Made by a program: the position numbers and the translations under genes. Under the pieces are notes generated by a model. The model was given only the letters and a program-made list of their open reading frames with translations, was not told where the DNA came from and ran no database searches. Positions 18,056 through 27,300 of a stretch of 64,000 bases of DNA are shown piece after piece (position 1 is the first letter of the stretch; each line of letters opens with the position of its first letter). This DNA is from Vreelandella sulfidaeris. Its GTDB lineage: Bacteria > Pseudomonadota > Gammaproteobacteria > Pseudomonadales > Halomonadaceae. The DNA lies in assembly GCA_007182875.1 (NCBI GenBank), contig AP019514.1:1364001-1428000 (forward strand), read 5' to 3'.

Positions 18056-19819
18056 TTACTCCTTAGTTTGCTGAACCTGTTGGGTGTTGGTTGCCTGAGC
18101 CAACGACGTTTCCTCTTGATGCAGGCTGCGCCAAGCATCGTAGGTGCTGAGAAAGACCTCGCCGCCGAGCGCTTTCATGAAATCGGAGCCACGAAGCTTG
18201 TCCATAACCGGCCCCTTGACCTCGGCCAGATGCAGCGCCACGCCGGCATCCTTCAACCTAGCGTTGATCTCCTCCAGGCTTTCCAAGGCCGAGGCGTCGA
18301 TGGTATTAACTGCCTGACACGCCAGCACGATATGCTGCAATTCGAAGTCCCGGGAAATCAAGGCCATCACGGTATCCTCAAGGTAACGGGCGTTGGCGAA
18401 ATAAAGGCTTTCGTCGATGCGGAGTATGACCAGACGCTTATCGGTCTCAACATCGTGGCGCAGGACATTTCGGAAATGCTCGCTGCCTGGAACTCGGCCG
18501 ACCACGGCGCTATGGGGACGGCTGGTACGGTAGAGATGCAAGGCGAGCGACAGCCCTACGCCGGCCAGGATGCCGCTTTCCACCCCATGGCCCAGGGTGG
18601 CGATGATGGTTACCAACATGGCTAGGCCATCACTGCGGGAATAGACCCAGTTTTTGCACCGCGCCCAAATCCACCAATGACAGGACGGCGACGATAATGG
18701 TTGCGGCGAGCGTGACGATGGGGAGGTAGGCGATCAACGGTGTCAGCAGCAACGCGGCCAGTGTGATGCCTATGGCCGTGAACGCACCTGCCGCCGGCGT
18801 CTGAGCGCCGGCATCGAAATTGACCACCGAGCGGGCAAAGCCACCCGTCACCGGCATGCCGCCAGAGAAGGAAGCCGCGATATTCGAAGTGCCAAGACCG
18901 ATCAGTTCCTGGTTTGGCTCGATGCGTTGCCGACGCTTGGCGGCCAAGGTCTGACCTACCGATACTGACTCTACGAAACCGACCACGCTTATCAGCAAGG
19001 CAGCTACTAACAGTTCACGCCATAGCCCAAGGTCCAAGCCTGATAAGGTAAGCGGAGGTAGGCTGGCCGGTACTTCCCCCACGACGGCTACGCCGTGCTG
19101 ATCGAGCTGCCAGGCCCAGCTCGCTAGGGTAGTCAGCGCCACGGCAACAATCGGTGCTGCCTTGGACAGCATATCCGCTGAGCGTGACGGCAGGCCTAGC
19201 GACAGGAGCCCTGGCTTCAACCAACGCCGGGCAGCATAAAGAAAGGCCAGCACACCTAAACCGATGGCAAGAGTAATGCCATTGATGCTTCCTACGTTTC
19301 CCCACAGGTCGCCCAGCAATTCGATCACGTTGTGACCCGAGGCTTCCACCCCCAGCAAGTGCCGGGCCTGACCGATCGCGATGAGCAGCGCCGAGGCGGT
19401 GATGAATCCGGAGATCACGGGATGACTGAGGAAATTGGCCAAGAAGCCCAGTCGCGCCACCCCCATGAGGATGAGAAGCAAACCAGACATCAGTGCCAGT
19501 ACCAGTGCAGCACCCAAGTATTCCGGCGACCCTTGCGGGCGACACGACCGATGGCCACCGCTGTCATCAGTGAGACTACTGCCACTGGCCCTACGGCAAG
19601 GGTGCGGCTGGTCCCGAAAATCGCATAAACGAACAGCGGAGCGATGCTTGCATAAAGCCCCACCTCGGGGGGAAGGCCCGCCAGCATGGCGTATGCCAGC
19701 GACTGTGGGATCAGCATGACGGTCACGATTACCGCTGCCAACAGGTCACTGGCCAGCGTATCGCGTCCATAGCCGGGCAGCCACTGGAGGATGGGCAGAT
19801 AATGCTTCAGGCTGGCCAT
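18056..19819 (-). CDS. SulP-family anion permease with STAS domain, frameshifted
   Basis: The start is set at ATG 19819 (MASLKHYLPILQWLPGYGRD) because that is where SulP proteins begin and it immediately follows the upstream gene. The N-terminal signature is LIPQSLAYAMLAGLPPEVGL. About ten membrane helices follow, with the central motif IAASFSGGMPVTGGFARSV. The C-terminal STAS domain includes VILRIDESLYFANARYLEDT and LACQAVNTIDASALESLEEI. Shifts near 19510 and 18630 split it. SulP proteins carry sulfate, sulfite or bicarbonate; here sulfite/sulfate from persulfide oxidation is the likely cargo. Length about 587 residues is normal. Confidence 0.85.
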
Positions 19820-19826
19820 TGCACGC

Positions 19827-20271
19827 TCACGACCCAGAATCACCCTTTGCCTGATGGGCTTGTTGTTCAAGCCTGCCGCGCAAGGGCTCCAAGTCATAAC
19901 CAGCCGCATTGGCTGAGGCGATCAGCTCGGATACCGGACGCTGCGGGCGAGTGATAATGCCCACAGATGGGCAACGCGTTTTCCCGTTCGGCAGAAGCCG
20001 AGCACGGGGCCTTTGCAGAATGCAGCACATCGGCGTAGGCGTCGATGTCCGCCTTTGCGTATTCCCCAGGCTTTACGGGAACTTCATGCCAGACCATGCC
20101 CAGTGATTCTGCCTTGCCTTTAGAGCATCGGGATCCGGCTGGTCATCACTTTCCCCCGCGCGGGCGATTGGAGATAATGGTGCGGAACCCTTGTTCGGCG
20201 AGCTGTTCAAGTTCGTCGAGGCGAGGTTGTGCTGTCACATAAAGACGATCATCGAGCGGTTTGATATCCAT
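19827..20271 (-). CDS. Blh-type DUF442 phosphatase/sulfurtransferase domain protein, frameshifted
   Basis: ATG 20271 has a near-perfect Shine-Dalgarno (AGGAGGTAACCT). The protein starts MDIKPLDDRLYVTAQPRLDE and LEQLAEQGFRTIISNRP, as in the TIGR01244/DUF442 domain of Blh proteins. After several shifts it reads MVWHEVPVKPGEYAKADIDA, then the Cys-x5-Arg loop FCRTGKRVAHLW, which must be assembled from two frames, and ends SELIASANAAGYDLEPLRG to the stop at 19827. In Blh this domain is fused to a persulfide dioxygenase; here the two are separate neighbouring genes. It probably acts as a sulfurtransferase in sulfide detoxification. Confidence 0.7.
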
Positions 20272-20304
20272 AGGTTACCTCCTTGGTCGTTTTAGGAGCG
20301 CGCC

Positions 20305-21202
20305 TCATCCCAGGCGGCTCCCCGGTAGAGCATCGAGGGGAATCTTCAGGTAACGACGACCATTATCCTCTGGCTCTGGCAGGTCGCCGCCCCGAATATT
20401 GACTTGCAAAGCGTGCAGGATCAGTTTCGGCATGGGCAGCTTAGCGTCACGCTCGTTACGCAAAGGCGATGAAGCTTTCCGCTGTCGGGCTGTCTTGTAG
20501 ATGAATATTGGTTTCGCGCTGGACACTCACCGTGCTTTCCCACTCTGGCTCGCGATCGCCGGGCATGTAGTCGTGACCAGTAAAGAGCCGAGTGTCGTCC
20601 GGCAGTGCCAGGATGGCCTGAATGGAATCCCACAGTTTGTGAGCATTGCCCCCCGGGGAAATCGGCACGGGCCGTACCACCATCCGGCTGAAACAGCGTG
20701 TCGTGCACGAACGCCGCATCGCCGATGACGTAGGTGATCGACGCCTTGGTATGGCCGGGCGAGAACATAATCCGGCCTTCTATCTCGCCCACGTGGAAAG
20801 TATCGCCCTCTACAAAAGGTGGTCCCACTGGCGGCCGTCATCCGGAAAGTCGGGCCAGTTGTATATATCCTTCCATATCGCTTGCACTTGTGTAACGTAA
20901 GCTCCTATAGCCGTTGGTGCCCCGGTTTTTCTTTCAAATAGCGGGCCGAGGAGAAGTGGTCGGCGTGGGGTGCGTGTCGAGTATCCACTGCACCTCCAGC
21001 CCCTGCCGTTCAACATACGCCAGTAGCTCATCAGCATTTTGGGTGGCGGTAGCCCCGATTTCTCATCAAAGTCGAGCACTGGATCGATGATGGCACAGCG
21101 TTTAGTCGCGAGGTCGCTCACGACATACTGAATACTGGATGTCCGTGGATCGAAGAAACCGGCGACCACTGGGTTTCCTGTCGATTCAGCATAGGTTTGC
21201 AT
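20305..21202 (-). CDS. Persulfide dioxygenase (ETHE1/Blh-like MBL protein), frameshifted
   Basis: I place the start at ATG 21202 (MQTYAESTGNPVVAGFFDPR), preceded by ACGGAG; an in-frame ATG at 21235 lacks a better site. The MBL core contains YVVSDLATKRCAIIDPVLDF, a THPHADHFSSARYLKEKTGA segment (read across shifts), MFSPGHTKASITYVIGDAAF, HDTLFQPDGGTARADFPGG and DDTRLFTGHDYMPGDREPEW. The HxHxDH, GHT and GHDY motifs are the iron ligands of persulfide dioxygenases, which oxidise glutathione persulfide to sulfite. It is the first gene of the sulfur operon running down to about 16.6 kb. Shifts lie near 21060, 20970, 20830, 20650 and 20460. Confidence 0.8.
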
Positions 21203-21352
21203 GGTGGGTTGCTCCGTTAGACCAGAATGATTCAACGATAGTAATTATTCGAATATATATCAAACGCATGCTTACGAAATGTCAAAAGGGGTAGCAAAAT
21301 TTATCTATTGTCTCGCACGCATCAGCTCCCATAATGCGCACTGACAGAAGAA

Positions 21353-21991
21353 TTGTCCGCGACGTCGTTGACATCGCAAAGTGACTTGTATTTAGATAGA
21401 TCGGTCTATATAGGAGCTGCCGCCAATGCCAGCCTCAAGCGCGACCAGCTGCTCGCCACCGCCGAGCGACTTTTCTATGAGCAGGGATTCCACGCCACCG
21501 GCATTGACCGCATCGTGGCTGCCGCTGGCGTAGTGCGCATGACGCTCTACAATCACTTCTCTTCCAAGGAAGCTCTAATCACGGCCGTACTGAAAGCCCG
21601 CCATGCGCGCTTCATTGCCAGCCTCGATGCGGCGGCGGCCTCGGCTTTGCCAGGGCAGGTGACACAGGCCATGGTCGAGGCGCATGGCCGCTGGCTGGAA
21701 CGCTACAGCCAGCAAGGCTGCATCATGGTCAAGGCGATGGGCGAGTTCGCCGAGCACAACACCGGGATCCATACCCTAGCGACGTCCGCCAAGACCGATT
21801 TTCTGGCACGCCTTGAGGCTGGCGTGGCACGCGACGGGCTGGATCACCACGCCGACCTGGCGCGACGCCTCTTTGTGGTACTGGAAGGCAGCAATACGAC
21901 AGTGGCTCTGTTTGGCGTACAGACGGCCCTATCTGACACTCGGGCAGTGACCGATGTCCTGCTTTCAGCGGCCCGGAGCAGGATCCCATGA
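21353..21991 (+). CDS. TetR-family transcriptional regulator
   Basis: The open frame can start at TTG 21353, but the real start is more likely ATG 21426: it has AGGAG at good spacing, lies downstream of a clear promoter, and one extra base after it would give M-A-S-L-K-R-D-Q. The DNA-binding domain reads QLLATAERLFYEQGFHATGI and DRIVAAAGVVRMTLYNHFSS. The ligand-binding part includes RLEAGVARDGLDHHADLARR. It is transcribed away from the sulfur operon and toward the EamA gene, either of which could be its target. A TAGA-TCGG-TCTA operator-like repeat over its promoter suggests autoregulation. Confidence 0.8.
   Translation: MSATSLTSQSDLYLDRSVYIGAAANASLKRDQLLATAERLFYEQGFHATGIDRIVAAAGVVRMTLYNHFSSKEALITAVLKARHARFIASLDAAAASALPGQVTQAMVEAHGRWLERYSQQGCIMVKAMGEFAEHNTGIHTLATSAKTDFLARLEAGVARDGLDHHADLARRLFVVLEGSNTTVALFGVQTALSDTRAVTDVLLSAARSRIP
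21368..21409 (+). promoter_or_regulatory. Promoter with overlapping operator-like repeat for the TetR gene
   Basis: TTGACA (21368-21373), a 17-base spacer and TTTAGA (21391-21396) form a sigma-70-like promoter. The inverted repeat ATAGA-TCGG-TCTAT (21396-21409) overlaps the expected transcription start, the usual place for a TetR self-repression site. Confidence 0.5.
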
Positions 21992-22047
21992 AGCCTCTAT
22001 CCGCCGTCAACTATGTTAGTTCAACACGAAAAAGCGAGGTTACAGGA

Positions 22048-22930
22048 TGGGTGCGAGTACTATTTTTGTGGTGCTGGCGGCGCTTTTCTGGGGTTATCTG
22101 GCGGGATCGGCGGGATCCTTATGGCCGACGGTTGGGACGCGTTCGTGGTTTCCTTCTACCGGGGTGCGATTGGACTGCTGTGTGTCCTCATCTGGCTAAT
22201 ACTGCGTCCACACAGGAGTGGCCTGACAAAACGCCGGTTATGGTTCTGGTCTGTCATCGCCGGTGTCGGCGTAGCGGGTAACTTCTCGTTCTATTTCTTA
22301 AGCATTGCGCACGGTAGCGTTGCTGTTGCGGCTACGTTGATGTACAGCGCCCCAGTCTTCGTATATCTCGTATCCTTTGCTCTAAGGCTCGAAAGTCCCA
22401 CGCCGCTGAAGTGGGCCGCGATCGCAGTAGTGATTCTTGGTGTCGTGTTGCTTACACAGATTTATGACGTCGGTGCGAGTGGCGTTACGGCGGTGGGTGT
22501 AGGGGCTGGTCTGCTTGCCGGACTGTCCTACGCAATATTCATTTTCGGCTTCAAGTATGCGGCGCCACACGGTAGCCCGCAGGCTATTCTCTCTATAGCG
22601 CTTACGGTACTTGTCATTATTCTTATCTGGCCGAGTGATGTTGGCCAGACGGTTGCTGTCCTGAGCACGCCGGATTGGCCGCTATTCGCAGTACTCGGTG
22701 TGCTCGGTGCAGGTTTGTCTTTTGTTCTTTATATCATCGGCTTGAATCATACGGCCCCGGCCGTGGCCTCCGTTGTGGCAATGGTTGAACTGGTCACCGC
22801 GACGCTGTTCGGCGTCGTGGTGTTAAGCGAAACCCTGGTAGGACCGCAAATTCTGGGTATGGGATTGATATTAGTCACAGTGACTGCGCTGAGCGTCTTT
22901 TCACGCTCTGGACGGCCACCTTCCGGATAG
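22048..22930 (+). CDS. EamA/DMT-family transporter, one frameshift
   Basis: From ATG 22048 the protein reads MGASTIFVVLAALFWG; a missing base near 22092 shifts it into LSGGIGGILMADGWDAFVVS, and the remaining frame is open to 22930. Ten hydrophobic helices are visible, including WSVIAGVGVAGNFSFYFLSI and ATLMYSAPVFVYLVSFAL in the first EamA repeat and VLGVLGAGLSFVLYIIGLNH in the second. DMT/EamA proteins export metabolites or amino acids. It starts about 60 bases after the TetR gene and may be its regulated target. Confidence 0.8.
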
Positions 22931-23126
22931 AACCACTAGCTGGTTAGCGTTCTGATCCAGGATCCACCGCTGTGATTACTGCTATCTGTAGGTATTGACG
23001 ACTTGCGAAGGGTGAACAGAGAAAGGTATCGAGTTATTTCTTGGCTTATTTGATAGATGCCTAACTAAACATTACAGCAGGCGCGGAGTAGCCTAACCGC
23101 TCAAGTTATCCATTATATCAAAATTT

Positions 23127-23590
23127 ACTAAATTTCCGCTCTTGGCCGAAACCAGCCTTCCAAGGCTCTCATGTGTCATTTCCAGAAAATGACTACCTGA
23201 ATGTCCTCAGTGCGCGCATTCACCTTTTCCCTAGCCATACGCTTGCGTCAAAAACGCGATGAGGCTTAGTGGTAGCTCCTATCGAATGAGCCGTCGAAAC
23301 CATGAACGCAGTCAATGGCAGGGTAGGGCAACACTGGCTCGACGAAATTCAGGCGTAATGGCCAAAGGTTTTGCGCCAGTCGCGTGGGTTGACTTGATGA
23401 TGATGCCTAAAGTGTTTCCGGAAAGAGGGCGCTGTGTGGAAACCAACTCTCTGAAATCGCTTCCACCGACAAGGAAGTGGTTTCCAGCAGTTCGCGTCCA
23501 CGTCGTAACCGCTCGTTCACTAACCACTCCACGACCGTCATGCCGGTCGCTTTTTTGAAAGTGACGCGTGAAGGTACGTCTGCTCATGGC
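23127..23590. repeat. Direct repeat copy 2 (GlxA/AraC 3' end plus flank)
   Basis: Same orientation as copy 1 at 7704-8164 and highly similar throughout. The two copies bracket about 15 kb. The T run at 23551-23556 has 6 bases where the intact frame would need 5. Similarity ends abruptly at 23590, next to the recombinase fragment. The stretch 22931-23126 holds no gene. Confidence 0.8.
23349..23587 (-). pseudogene. Truncated AraC-type DNA-binding domain
   Basis: Only the helix-turn-helix end of the GlxA-family regulator is present, beginning MSRRTFTRHFQK and, after a shift in the A6 run, continuing TGMTVVEWLVNERLRRGREL to the stop at 23349. The DJ-1/PfpI half is missing. It is a duplicate of the 3' end of the gene at 7923-8876 and has no start signals, so it is a dead fragment carried by the repeat. 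Confidence 0.75.
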
Positions 23591-23627
23591 GACGACGGAC
23601 TAGCCTAGCCTCTCGTCTGAGCACTTC

Positions 23628-23790
23628 AAACTTCTGTCTGTTCTGCCATTTCCAAAGCATCATCTACTTCTTTCCCAAGATATCTAACAGTGCTTTCCAG
23701 CTTCGTGTGACCCAGGAGCAGTTGTACCGCTCTCAAATTTTTCGTGCGTCGGTATATCAGCGAAGCTTTGGTGCGACGCATTGAAGCTGG
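23628..23790 (-). pseudogene. C-terminal fragment of a tyrosine recombinase
   Basis: The minus strand reads MRRTKASLIYRRTKNLRAVQ and LLLGHTKLESTVRYLG, ending DDALEMAEQTEV at 23628. The GHTKLESTVRYLG block contains the active-site His and the Tyr nucleophile of phage-type integrases; the upstream catalytic Arg and the N-terminal domain are absent. It directly abuts the end of the 460-bp repeat, implying that a mobile element once sat or recombined here. Confidence 0.7.
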
Positions 23791-24327
23791 CATCCTTACG
23801 TTGCGTTCATAGCTGCCATTTAAGGCGCTTGCCGCAAGAGATACTTACCTATCGGGTCTCTGAACTCGCTACCGTCGCAGTAAGGCTCTTTGATTCTAAG
23901 CGGCTAGTAGCCGTCTTCCTCCCACAACATCCCTCGTCGATACCTTCGCGCGCGTGTCGAGTTCACGCGCAAAGTCCCGTGAACTTAAGCGACTAATGCC
24001 TTAACTGCTGATGGCAACAATGCTTTTCTCACCACAGAAGCCTCCCTTTAAAGGATGAGAGTTCGGGTCTTTATGGATTAGATCATTCGATAACGAGTAA
24101 TGATGATTTTGAGGAGGTAATAAAACTTTCATATCGTAAGCTTGTGTAATCGATAGGTGTAAAAATGTTTCTTAAAAATAGTGCATCTGTCGAGGTGCGG
24201 CGACATGTATGTCGGCTTTTCAAGACAGAAAACAGCAGCTCGCTGGTGAAGTTTGTGAGGGCCGCCAAATAACGTTGCATTTAACAAAAATAAGTAATAA
24301 AGCCCGGTGGGGCCTGGGGAGGGGAAC
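23791..24327. other. Intergenic, upstream region of the peroxidase gene
   Basis: No gene supported. The first 200 bases may be further recombinase remnant but no motif survives. From about 24060 the DNA is AT-rich and probably holds the peroxidase promoter; I cannot choose hexamers with confidence. Confidence 0.3.
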
Positions 24328-27300
24328 ATGGCTGTCAAACTGAATCAGCACGACCTGGAGTTCATACTCAAGCAAATCAAGATCGCCGAGGCGCATGTCG
24401 CTGGCACGCCACTTGATCAGCTGCTCGCGCAGCCGCACCTGCCTTACGGCCTGCGAACCGTTGACGGCAGCCTCAACAACATTACTCCGGGGCGCGAGCT
24501 TTGGGGCGCTGCTGACCAGATCATGCCACGCGCGATGCAGCCGCACTACCTGAATGAAGGCGACGACAGCTATCACGGTATGATCAACAATAATGACTAT
24601 GGGGTCGTTGGCGAAGAAACCGACGGTATGGCGCAGAATGGCGGCCATACGGGCAACGTCGTCGACGCTGATCCCCGGATTATCTCGAACCTCATTTCTG
24701 ATCAAACGCTGAATAACCCCGCCGCGATTACGGCTGCGTTGCAACACGCCGAGTATGGCGATCTTTCGGTAGGCGTTGCTGGCGTGCGCACCGAGTATGC
24801 TAACTACCTGCAGATCGTTGCGGACGGCGGTCTTGGCGCTCCCGGTAACGAGGGAGGTTCTGGCGGCAGCCAAGGCTGCGCTCGACCAGACCCTGCTCGA
24901 CGAATACGGCATCGAGATGGATGGCAATAGCATCCTGCTGCCGAACGTCGCACCAGATGAGGGGCTCTCAGCGCCGTTCAATGGCTGGATGACCTTCTTT
25001 GGTCAGTTCTTCGACCACGGCCTCGACCTGATCCATAAGGGGCGACAACGGCACGATCTATATGCCGTTGACGGCCGATGATCCGCTTGTGACACACGGG
25101 CCTGACGGCATACCCGATAGTGGTGACGAGGTGGACGTCAACATGCCGCTGGTACTGACGCGTCTGACCCCGACCATGGCACCGGGCGCCGACGGGGTGC
25201 TGGGAACCGCTGATGACACGCCCGAGGCGAGGAACAAAACGACGCCGTTTGTCGACCAGAACCAGACCTACACGTCGCATCCTTCGCACCAGGTGTTCCT
25301 GCGCCAGTACGAGATGGTCGATGGCAAGCCGATGGCTACTGGGCGACTTCTCAACGGGGAAAACGGTGGCCTGGCCACCTGGAAGGACGTCAAGGACCAG
25401 GCCGAGGCGATGCTCGGCATCAATCTCGATGACCGCGATGTCTTTGGCGTTCCGTTGCTTCGGACAGATGCCTACGGCGAGTTCATTCGCGATGAGAATG
25501 GCTTTCCTCAAGTGGTCACCAATATCGGGCCGGATTTGATCCCGAACACCGCCGACGATGTGGTTGCCAGCGGTACGCCGGACGATCCGCTCGTGCTCGC
25601 GGAACTAAATGACGGCCGCGGTCCGGTCCGTACGTCGCATGCTTTCCTCGACGACATCGCCCACAATGCGGTGCCGATCCTGGTAGCGGGAGCCGAAGGG
25701 CAGCCAGCGATCCTGATGCCGGATCCGAACTCCGGCACCGACCCTGTTGGCGACCCGGTTCCGGTGGATCCGGATACCGGTGAGACCTTCTACGACAACG
25801 AGCTGCTCGACCGCCACTTCATCGTCGGCGATGGCCGCGGCAATGAGAACATCGGCCTCACTGACGTGCACCACGTTTTCCACTCCGAGCACAATCGCCA
25901 GATAGAGGACGTCAAGAAGCAGGTTCTCGAACTCGGCGAAGCAGGTGATATCGACTTCCTTAACGAATGGCTGCTCGAGCCGGTCGAGGCCGGGTTCGAT
26001 CCGAATGCGCTCAGCTGGGACGGCGAGCGGCTGTTCCAGACGGCGCGATTCGCCACCGAGATGCAGTACCAGCACTTGGTCTTCGAAGAGTTCGGTCGCA
26101 AGGTGTCGCCGCTGATTGACGTCTTCGTCTTCAACACCGTGACTGACGTCGACCCGGCGATCTATGCCGAATTCGCGCATACCGTCTACAGGTTCGGTCA
26201 CTCGATGCTGACCGATCACCTCAAACTCCTGCCGCTGAACGATGAGGGACAGCCGGTCGATGCGGACGGCAACACCATCCCGATTGAGGACTGGGGTGTA
26301 GATGTCGGTTTGATTGAGGCGTTTCTGAACCCCGTTAGCTATGACCAGGACGGGTCTATTACTGCTGACCAGGCTGCTGGCGCGATCTTCCGTGGCATGA
26401 CCTATGTACAGGGCAACGAGATCGATGAGTTCGTCGTGGACTCGCTGCGCAACAACCTGCTTGGCCTGCCGCTCGATCTGCCAGCGATCAATATCGCTCG
26501 CGCCCGGGATGCCGGCGTGCCTTCGCTCAACGAGGCCCGCGAGCAGCTCTACGCTGCCAGTAACTCGACCTGGCTCAAGCCATACGAGAGCTGGGCCGAC
26601 TTCGGCGCGAACCTTAAGACGCCAGCGTCGGTGGTCAACTTCATCGCCGCCTACGGCACGCATCCGCTGATCCTGGCGGCTGATACGCTCGCGGAGAAAC
26701 GCGAGGCCGCGATGCAACTGCTGGGCCTCGCCGAAGCGACCGAGACCTCGGCGGTTTCGGTCGAGAACGCCAGCTTCGAGGCCAACTCCCCTCGCGGACG
26801 GGGAGTCGGGGTCACCACCAACGCGCTGGGGAACTATACCACTGAGGCCCCGAGCGGCTGGACGCTGACGGGGCAGGGCGGCCTGATTGCGCCGGCGGCG
26901 AGTGTCGTCGATCCGGAGGGCATCACCGGGGATAATGTTGCCTGGCTGCGCGAGGGTGGCATGCTATCTCAGGACACCGGGCAGGTTCTGGAAGAAGGTG
27001 TCAGCTATCGCCTGACGCTAGACATCGGCGACCGTACGAACATGGATTGGCCCGGTGGGCAGGCCCGGCTTGTGGATGCGAACGGCAACGTGCTGGCTTT
27101 CGTGGATCTCGAAGCGCCCGTCGATGGCGGCTGGTCTACCGTGATATTGGAGACCGGACCGATCGACGGGGCGCAAGCCGGGCTCGGGCTGTCGATCGAG
27201 ATAGCGCAGACCGACGGCACGTCCAACCAGATCCTGATCGACAACGTACGCCTCGATGTCGAGCAGTCGGCCGAGATCGACGACAGGCTCGAATTTTTGA

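Noticed and set aside
25605..26717. 370-codon minus-strand ORF
   Set aside because: It is antisense to the peroxidase catalytic domain, whose motifs are on the plus strand. GC-rich codon use opens long frames on the opposite strand.
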